A program made the position numbers and the translations under genes. Shown piece after piece: positions 1-4,266 of a stretch of 5,636 nucleotides of DNA. The stretch comes from Rhodospirillaceae bacterium. Lineage in GTDB: Bacteria > Pseudomonadota > Alphaproteobacteria > Micavibrionales > UBA2020. The notes below the pieces were generated by a model. The model saw nothing but the letters and a program-made list of their open reading frames with translations, ran no database searches and was not told where the DNA came from. Positions within the stretch are counted from its first letter, which is position 1. Each line of letters starts with the position of its first letter. The stretch lies in the NCBI GenBank assembly GCA_003524565.1, contig DQGU01000213.1:1-5636 (forward strand), read 5' to 3'.

Positions 1-38
1 AAGGGCGGGAGTGCGTCGTCGGTGGCGAATGCATGGCG

Positions 39-67
39 GATTCAATATTGAATAGATTCAAGAATCT
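39..67. promoter_or_regulatory. Two abutting 14-bp palindromes with three GANTC sites upstream of the lipoprotein gene
   Basis: ATTCAATATTGAAT (40-53) is a perfect palindrome. It is followed without a gap by AGATTCAAGAATCT (54-67), an inverted repeat with a 2-base centre. The heptamer GATTCAA occurs twice, 16 bases apart (39-45 and 55-61). Three GANTC sites fall in 28 bp: 39-43, 55-59 and 62-66. GANTC is the target of the cell-cycle methyltransferase CcrM in Alphaproteobacteria, and promoters carrying it can respond to methylation state; that is known for the class and not shown here. The paired dyads could equally be operators for a dimeric repressor. Position about 75-100 bases before the start codon fits a promoter region. 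Confidence 0.4.
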
Positions 68-76
68 GGTTTAAAA
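48..76 (+). promoter_or_regulatory. Possible sigma70-type promoter for the lipoprotein gene
   Basis: TTGAAT (48-53) and TTAAAA (71-76) are separated by 17 bases and could act as -35 and -10 elements. They match the TTGACA and TATAAT consensus at four and three positions, so this is weak. If real, the leader would be about 60 bases and the GANTC-bearing palindrome 54-67 would occupy the spacer, where a bound protein or methylation could affect polymerase. The call rests on motif matching only. Confidence 0.22.
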
Positions 77-142
77 AGAACAGTAATCCCGCGCCCGTCC
101 GGCCATCCGGATACGCCACATTTTTAAAACGAGGTAATCGCC

Positions 143-1288
143 TTGCCGACCGTGACCTTCCGCACCCTTCTTCCCGCCTGCGCGCTTGCCATGATGCTGA
201 GCGCCTGCCACACCGACGGCCACAGCAGCCAGACGTCTTCGGGCAACCGCATGCCCGGCCTCGTTGTCAGCAGCGAACCGCCGCCGGAGGTTATCTACCG
301 CCGCGGGTCGCGCGATACCGTTCTTGCAGGGCAAGAGTCTTCAGCGCTGCGCGGCTACAGCTCGCAGAACATCGAAACGCTGGTGACGCGCAAAGTGGCC
401 GAACTGCGCCGCGACCTCGACAGCCTGAAGCGCAGCACGAACGGCTATGGCGACCGCCTCAAGACCCTGCAGGTCAAGAGCGATGCCGCCGCCGCGCAAT
501 ACTATGAACAAGTTGCAACCATCAACACCGAATTGCAGGCGGGCTCCACCCCCGGCAACCCCGTGCTGGTGGAACGCTGGAACACCGCGCAGGAGCGTCT
601 TGAATCCCTGTCGCAGAACGCCGCGCATCTGAACGGCCTTGCAACCGACCTTGCAAACGAAGCGTCCAAAGCGTCTTACCTGCAAGAAAACGTCCGCGCG
701 GCTTATGGCCTGTCGGGCGCGGTGAAAGAAGACCACGTCAAGCTGCGCGCACTGGAAGACGAAGTGAACCAGAACATCGTCACCCTGAACCGCCTGCTGA
801 CGTCCACCAGCGATGAAATCAACCGCCGCCAGGCTTACCTGCGCACGGAAAAGCTGAACCTGCAAACCATGTCGCTGGCCGTTGCCAATGGCGAACTGTA
901 TGGCCAGAACCTGTCCAACAGCCTGTTCAAGCGCGCGACGCAGGAAGCGACCACCTTCTCCGCCCCTGCGGCGCAGAATCCGGCCAGCCGCCGCCCGCTG
1001 GTCATCATCCGTTTCGACCGCAGCAACGTGAACTACGAACAGCAGCTCTATACCGCTGTTGGTCAGGCACTGGAAAAATATCCGGCGGCCAAATTCGACC
1101 TCGTTGCCGTCAGCCCGTCGCAGGGCAACGCCGCCGAAATGGCGCTGGCTTCGACCGAAGCGCGCAAGAACGGCGAAAACGTACTGCGCTCGCTGACGCA
1201 AATGGGCCTGCCGCTGGAGCGTGTGCGCCTGAACGCCGCCAACAGCAGCGGCGTGCGCAACAGCGAAGTGCATCTGTATCTGCAATAA
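143..1288 (+). CDS. Predicted outer-membrane lipoprotein with long coiled coil and diverged OmpA-like C-terminal domain
   Basis: The protein has 381 residues and starts at TTG. This start is chosen because GAGG (131-134) lies 8 bases upstream and because only it supplies a full signal peptide. The nearest ATG (191) would leave just five residues before the lipidation cysteine. A basic residue (R7) and a hydrophobic stretch lead to the lipobox L19-S20-A21-C22. His follows the cysteine instead of Asp, so by the usual Lol rule the mature protein should go to the outer membrane. Residues about 75-130 and 141-240 are charged, Leu/Ala-rich and heptad-like, indicating an extended coiled coil. An Ala/Pro linker (about 270-284) precedes residues 284-381, whose strand-helix-strand pattern (PLVIIRFDRS, then ARKNGENVLRSL and a late EVHLYL strand) resembles OmpA/Pal peptidoglycan-binding domains. 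The aspartate normally contacting diaminopimelate is not evident, while R341 could be the matching arginine. Function is unknown; an envelope tether or spacer is inferred. Confidence 0.82.
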   Translation: MPTVTFRTLLPACALAMMLSACHTDGHSSQTSSGNRMPGLVVSSEPPPEVIYRRGSRDTVLAGQESSALRGYSSQNIETLVTRKVAELRRDLDSLKRSTNGYGDRLKTLQVKSDAAAAQYYEQVATINTELQAGSTPGNPVLVERWNTAQERLESLSQNAAHLNGLATDLANEASKASYLQENVRAAYGLSGAVKEDHVKLRALEDEVNQNIVTLNRLLTSTSDEINRRQAYLRTEKLNLQTMSLAVANGELYGQNLSNSLFKRATQEATTFSAPAAQNPASRRPLVIIRFDRSNVNYEQQLYTAVGQALEKYPAAKFDLVAVSPSQGNAAEMALASTEARKNGENVLRSLTQMGLPLERVRLNAANSSGVRNSEVHLYLQ

Positions 1289-1326
1289 CCGCACGGCGGC
1301 TGTTACAAACAGAAACAATTATTTTC

Positions 1327-1356
1327 TACACAAAAACAGGCGCCCGACTATATGAT
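1327..1356 (+). promoter_or_regulatory. Possible antiporter promoter embedded in the terminator
   Basis: TATGAT (1351-1356) matches the TATAAT consensus at five of six positions and sits in the terminator loop. TACACA (1327-1332), 18 bases upstream, matches TTGACA at four of six. Transcription would start near 1363, inside the right arm of the hairpin, so the antiporter transcript would have a leader of about 30 bases lacking a complete stem. This would explain how a gene 20 bases behind a strong terminator is expressed. The assignment comes from motif inspection only. Confidence 0.33.
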
Positions 1357-1374
1357 GGTCTGGCGCCTGTTTTT
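1332..1374 (+). terminator. Rho-independent terminator after the lipoprotein gene
   Basis: AAAAACAGGCGCC (1332-1344) pairs perfectly with GGCGCCTGTTTTT (1362-1374), giving a 13-bp stem with a GC-rich core and a run of six T residues (1370-1375) at its 3' side. The loop holds 17 bases, where GAC/GTC (1346-1348 with 1358-1360) can add three pairs past a mismatch. It lies 43 bases after the lipoprotein stop codon. The A-run on the left arm makes it potentially bidirectional, although no minus-strand gene that would use it is seen here. It ends about 20 bases before the next start codon, so the antiporter probably has its own promoter or depends on read-through. Confidence 0.9.
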
Positions 1375-1394
1375 TATCCCCGCAAGGAAGGTTC

Positions 1395-2612
1395 ATGGAA
1401 CATTATCTCGACCAGCTTACCGCCATCGCCATGGTGACATCCGTGGCTTTGCTGTGCGGGCTGGCCCTGATACGCATCCGCCAGCCGGCGATTGTGGGCT
1501 ATATTCTTGCGGGCCTCGTTTTGGGCCCCACAGGGCTCGGCTTTGTTTCCAACACCGAAACCGTCAAGCTGCTGGCCGAACTGGGTGTTATCATGCTGCT
1601 GTTTATCATCGGCATGGAGCTGAACATGCGCAGCTTCCGCGCGGTTTACAAAACCGCGCTGGCGACCGTCGCGCTGCAGGTCGGGGCGGCAATAGGTATT
1701 TTCGCGCTGGTCGGCTTTTTTCTCGACTGGTCTTTGCAGAAAATTTTGCTGTTCAGTTTTGCCACCGCGCTGTCGTCAACTGCGGTTTCCATCAAAATCC
1801 TCGAAGAAACCGACGACCTTAAAACCCCCGTCGGCCGGACGACCATTTCCGTTCTCATCGCGCAGGACCTTGCGGTTATCCCGATGATGCTGATTATCGG
1901 CGCATTCGCGGCCACGGGCGATGCCGAATCTGCCGGCCGTGCCATTTTGCTCAAACTCGGTATGGCGGTTGGCCTGATGCTGGTGGTGATGTGGTTTCTC
2001 TCCCGCCGCGAACAAATCGAACTGCCGGGCTCCAAATGGATGGTCTCGCGTCCCGAAATCGTGCCGCTGGCGGCCATGGCGTTCTGCTTCAGCTGGGCGA
2101 CGCTGTCGGGCGCGGCGGGGCTGTCGGCCGCTTATGGCGCCTTTATCGCGGGGATGATTGTCGGCAATTCAAGCATCCGCGAGGTCATGCACCACGCGGC
2201 GGAGCCGATACAAACCATTTTGCTGATGGTGTTTTTCCTCTCCGTCGGGCTGCTCATCGACCTTAACTTCATCCGTGAAAACTGGGCGCATGTGCTTATC
2301 GTGCTGACCATCGTGACGGTTTTGAAAACGGCCGCGAATATTTTCATCCTGCACTGGCTGGGCGAGCCGTGGGAGCGTTCCTTCCACAGCGGCGTGGTCA
2401 TGGGGCAGGTCGGGGAATTTTCGTTCATCCTTGCGGCATTGGGGCTTTCGGCGCATGTCATCGCCGACGACGGTTACCGCCTGATGATTGCGGTCATCGC
2501 GCTCAGCCTGCTGATTAGCCCGATGTGGCTGATGATTGCGCGCCGCCTGCACGACATGGCCATCCACCGCCTGACCGGCCACCTGCCGCAAGCCGCACCG
2601 GACGACCTTTAA
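1395..2612 (+). CDS. CPA2-family monovalent cation:proton antiporter (Kef/YbaL type), membrane domain only
   Basis: This 405-residue inner-membrane protein should exchange K+ or Na+ for H+, contributing to pH and ion homeostasis. The ATG is preceded by AAGGAAGG (1384-1391), a strong ribosome binding site. Family hallmarks appear in order: GYILAGLVLGPTGLG (35-49), ELGVIMLLFIIGMEL (62-76), ALSSTAV (125-131), the ion-site motif LIAQDLAVIP (154-163) with Q157 and D158, the LSAAYGAFIAGMIVG helix (243-257), FLSVGLLIDL (281-290) and GQVGEFSFILA (337-347). About a dozen hydrophobic helices fill residues 10-385. The chain ends with a short polar tail (HRLTGHLPQA, 391-400), whereas KefB, KefC and YbaL continue with a cytosolic NAD-binding RCK/TrkA-N domain. 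Regulation by nucleotide or glutathione through that domain is therefore not expected. No frameshift is visible, and RCK-less CPA2 members exist, so this may be a natural short form. The transported ion cannot be deduced. Confidence 0.9.
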   Translation: MEHYLDQLTAIAMVTSVALLCGLALIRIRQPAIVGYILAGLVLGPTGLGFVSNTETVKLLAELGVIMLLFIIGMELNMRSFRAVYKTALATVALQVGAAIGIFALVGFFLDWSLQKILLFSFATALSSTAVSIKILEETDDLKTPVGRTTISVLIAQDLAVIPMMLIIGAFAATGDAESAGRAILLKLGMAVGLMLVVMWFLSRREQIELPGSKWMVSRPEIVPLAAMAFCFSWATLSGAAGLSAAYGAFIAGMIVGNSSIREVMHHAAEPIQTILLMVFFLSVGLLIDLNFIRENWAHVLIVLTIVTVLKTAANIFILHWLGEPWERSFHSGVVMGQVGEFSFILAALGLSAHVIADDGYRLMIAVIALSLLISPMWLMIARRLHDMAIHRLTGHLPQAAPDDL

Positions 2613-2652
2613 GCCGTTTTCACATTTTAAAACATAGCCACTTTATTAAAAT

Positions 2653-2988
2653 ATGCTCAATATCTCTGCAAATCATGTAAGAGCGCTTGCTATACTGGTT
2701 TTTATCTTTATTTACCCGTTTGCCGCTACATACATAAGTGGATTTATTTTCGAGGCAAATCCAAGTTTAGATTTGGCCGCAGATAGGTTTATTTACAAAA
2801 ACCCCACTTTAACAGTTCTATTCGCAACATTAATTCGGATGCTTCCCGGTTCCATAGCTATATGCTTTCTTCCGATAAATCGACGTAAAAAGTGGGTTCC
2901 CGTTATTATTGTACTGTACGTTGTGGTCTTATTTCCAATAACGCTGTTTTTTGGATTTATTCATGGATGCTATTTCCGCGAATGTTGA
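2653..2988 (+). CDS. Orphan small membrane protein, three predicted transmembrane helices, AT-rich gene
   Basis: I do not recognise this 111-residue protein. Three hydrophobic segments are clear: about 10-33, 52-73 and 82-104. The basic cluster NRRKK (76-80) between helices two and three suggests, by the positive-inside rule, a cytoplasmic N-terminus and a periplasmic C-terminus. The chain ends in GCYFREC with two cysteines (106 and 111). Hand count gives about 126 G or C in 336 bases (37.5%), far below the flanking genes, and codons rare in the neighbours (ATA, AGA, AGG, TTA) recur. No Shine-Dalgarno sequence precedes the ATG; the upstream bases are AT-rich, so a weak or leaderless start is possible. 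It begins 40 bases after the antiporter stop and faces rluB convergently. Base composition suggests recent acquisition. A coding role is supported by the intact frame and coherent membrane topology, but no function can be given. Confidence 0.6.
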   Translation: MLNISANHVRALAILVFIFIYPFAATYISGFIFEANPSLDLAADRFIYKNPTLTVLFATLIRMLPGSIAICFLPINRRKKWVPVIIVLYVVVLFPITLFFGFIHGCYFREC

Positions 2989-3001
2989 GGAGCGGAAATA
3001 G
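2970..3001. repeat. Inverted repeat over the 3' end of the orphan gene, possible terminator between convergent genes
   Basis: CTATTTCCGC (2970-2979) and GCGGAAATAG (2992-3001) are perfect 10-base complements with a 12-base loop that contains the TGA stop (2986-2988). A G-T pair can extend the stem by one. It lies between the convergent orphan gene and rluB, the usual place for a bidirectional terminator. However, neither strand has a continuous T-run directly after the stem; the plus strand has only the looser AT-rich stretch 3011-3025. It could instead protect the 3' end of a transcript. Confidence 0.45.
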
Positions 3002-3019
3002 TCATGAATAGAATTATAT

Positions 3020-3790
3020 TTATTTCTGCTGCAAAAGTCTTCCGACCGCATGGGCGAGCACTTGCGGCTCGACTTCCTCGACCCCGCCCACGGGAAGTTT
3101 GCTCAGGTGGAACGGGCCGTAGGATTCGCGTATAAGACGGTTTACCTCGACCCCGAAATGCGACAGCACGCGGCGAATTTCGCGGTTCTTCCCCTCATGC
3201 AGGGTCATGTGCAGCCAGACGTTGGCGCCTTGCTGCTTTTCAACCTCTGCCTTGATAGACCCGTAATGCACGCCATCGACCGTCACGCCCTTGGCGAGCG
3301 CGCGCAGCATGCCGTCCCCGACGCGGCCGAAGGCACGCACGCGGTATTGCCGTGACCAGCCCGTGGCGGGCAGTTCCAGATGGCGCGACAGCGCGCCGTC
3401 ATTCGTCAAAAGCAAAAGCCCTTCGCTGTTTAAATCCAGCCGCCCGACGGAAATCACGCGCGGCATATCGGCAGGCAAGTGCTGGAAAATCGTATCGCGC
3501 CCCTGCTCGTCGCGGTGGCTGGTGACCAGCCCCGCAGGCTTATGGTAACGCCAGAGACGTGTCGCGGGCGCAGCCCCAATCCGGCGGCCATCGACCACAA
3601 TCGCATCCGCATCGGTGACCAGCACGGCAGGGGTTTCGAGGATTTTGCCGTTCAGCATCACCCTGCCCTCGGCAATCCAGCGCTCCGCATCGCGGCGGGA
3701 GCATACGCCCGCGCGCGCCAGACGCTTGGCAATGCGCTCGCCTTTGCCGGTGTTATCTTCGATTTCGCTGTTTTGCTCTTCGCCGTTCAT
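3020..3790 (-). CDS. rluB: rRNA pseudouridine synthase, RsuA/RluB family (probably RluB, 23S rRNA)
   Basis: The 256-residue enzyme isomerises a specific uridine in ribosomal RNA to pseudouridine. An N-terminal S4 RNA-binding domain spans about 17-65 (ERIAKRLARAGVCSRRDAER, then VMLNGK). After a linker, the catalytic domain opens with WRYHKPAGLVTS (80-91) and carries the signature VGRLDLNSEGLLLLTNDG (115-132), with D119 as the expected nucleophile. The HEGKNREIRRV motif (198-208) is the other conserved family block. RluB acts on 23S rRNA helix 89 in E. coli and RsuA on 16S rRNA; proteins of this form next to tadA are usually called RluB, but substrate choice cannot be proved here. E. coli RluB has a longer C-terminal tail. 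The ATG has no clear ribosome binding site. On the minus strand TATAAA (3804-3799) ends 8 bases before the start codon, so a leaderless transcript is possible. No alternative start is better placed. Confidence 0.92.
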   Translation of the reverse strand: MNGEEQNSEIEDNTGKGERIAKRLARAGVCSRRDAERWIAEGRVMLNGKILETPAVLVTDADAIVVDGRRIGAAPATRLWRYHKPAGLVTSHRDEQGRDTIFQHLPADMPRVISVGRLDLNSEGLLLLTNDGALSRHLELPATGWSRQYRVRAFGRVGDGMLRALAKGVTVDGVHYGSIKAEVEKQQGANVWLHMTLHEGKNREIRRVLSHFGVEVNRLIRESYGPFHLSKLPVGGVEEVEPQVLAHAVGRLLQQK

Positions 3791-3795
3791 TCTGC

Positions 3796-3804
3796 TAATT
3801 TATA
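3796..3804. promoter_or_regulatory. Shared AT-rich -10 region between divergent rluB and tadA
   Basis: Only 17 bases (3791-3807) separate the two annotated start codons, and their centre is the AT-rich stretch TAATTTATA. On the minus strand it reads TATAAA (five of six matches to TATAAT), 8 bases before the rluB ATG. On the plus strand TAATTT (3796-3801) is a weaker -10 candidate, with TTGCTC (3773-3778) 17 bases upstream. Either would place the transcript start at or very near a start codon. The -35 elements are poor, so this is a tentative call based on spacing and composition. Confidence 0.3.
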
Positions 3805-3807
3805 GGA

Positions 3808-4266
3808 ATGCAGGCAGAAAACAAATATATGATGCGCGCGCAGGCGCTGGCCGCCGAAGCCGCCGCCCTTGGAGAAATTCCCGTCGGCGCGGTGCTGGTG
3901 GACACCCAAAGCGGCGAGATTGTGGCCGAAGCCCATAACCTGACGGAGCGCGACAGCGACGCGACCGCCCATGCCGAAATCATCGCCCTGCGCGCGGGCG
4001 GCGCTAAACGCGGCAGCCCGCGGCTTGCCGATTGCGACCTTTATGTAACGCTGGAGCCCTGCGCGATGTGCGCGGCGGCCATTTCGTTTGCCCGCATCCG
4101 CAGGCTTTATTTCGGCGCCTATGACCCCAAGGGCGGCGGCGTTGAAAACGGCACGGTTTTTTACAGCCAGCCGACTTGCCACCACTGCCCCGAAGTTTAC
4201 GGAGGCATCCACGAGCAGGATTGCGCGCAGCTGCTGAAAGATTTTTTCAAGGATAAACGCACATGA
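3808..4266 (+). CDS. tadA: tRNA-specific adenosine deaminase TadA
   Basis: TadA deaminates A34 to inosine in the anticodon of tRNA-Arg(ACG), allowing one tRNA to read several CGN codons; it is essential in most bacteria. The 152-residue length fits the family. The zinc site is complete: H55-A56-E57 gives a zinc ligand and the catalytic glutamate, and P84-C85-A86-M87-C88 gives the two cysteine ligands. EIPVGAVLV (23-31) and the AYDPKGGGVENG loop (104-115) are further family blocks. The start is uncertain. ATG 3808 has AGGA directly against it, too close for normal use, so it may be leaderless. ATG 3829 would give 145 residues, with AGGCAG (3812-3817) 11 bases upstream. The longer form keeps NKYMMRAQALA, which aligns with the E. 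coli YWMRHALTLA region, but the shorter form keeps nearly all of that. The stop overlaps the xseA start as ATGA, indicating translational coupling. Confidence 0.95.
   Translation: MQAENKYMMRAQALAAEAAALGEIPVGAVLVDTQSGEIVAEAHNLTERDSDATAHAEIIALRAGGAKRGSPRLADCDLYVTLEPCAMCAAAISFARIRRLYFGAYDPKGGGVENGTVFYSQPTCHHCPEVYGGIHEQDCAQLLKDFFKDKRT

Noticed and set aside
1..73. Possible 3' tail of an upstream plus-strand gene (stops at 49-51, 53-55 or 71-73 depending on frame)
   Set aside because: All three plus frames are open from the left edge for 16 to 23 codons, so none can be preferred and no motif identifies a product.
98..111. TCCGG/CCGGA hairpin with a 4-base loop upstream of the lipoprotein gene
   Set aside because: A 5-bp stem in GC-rich DNA is expected by chance and there is no T-run or other context.
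1300..1312. CTGTT-ACA-AACAG dyad after the lipoprotein stop
   Set aside because: The stem has five mostly AT pairs and is followed by no T-run; the strong terminator at 1332-1374 accounts for termination.
341..1318. Long minus-strand open frame of 325 codons opposite the lipoprotein gene
   Set aside because: It is a GC-rich antisense shadow: low-complexity Arg/Ala/Gln/Val composition, no recognisable domain. The plus-strand frame has a ribosome binding site, lipobox and coherent domains.
1352..1822. Plus-strand open frame of 156 codons beginning inside the terminator loop
   Set aside because: It overlaps the antiporter in another frame, is rich in Arg/His/Gly without membrane or domain pattern, and begins within the hairpin.
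3004..3135. 43-codon plus-strand frame starting MNRIIFISAA after GAGGAG (2987-2992)
   Set aside because: The first ten codons look like a gene start in the AT-rich patch, but the rest runs antisense through rluB and is Arg/Pro-rich. It could be a remnant of a gene cut off at the island edge, but ten codons are too few to support that.
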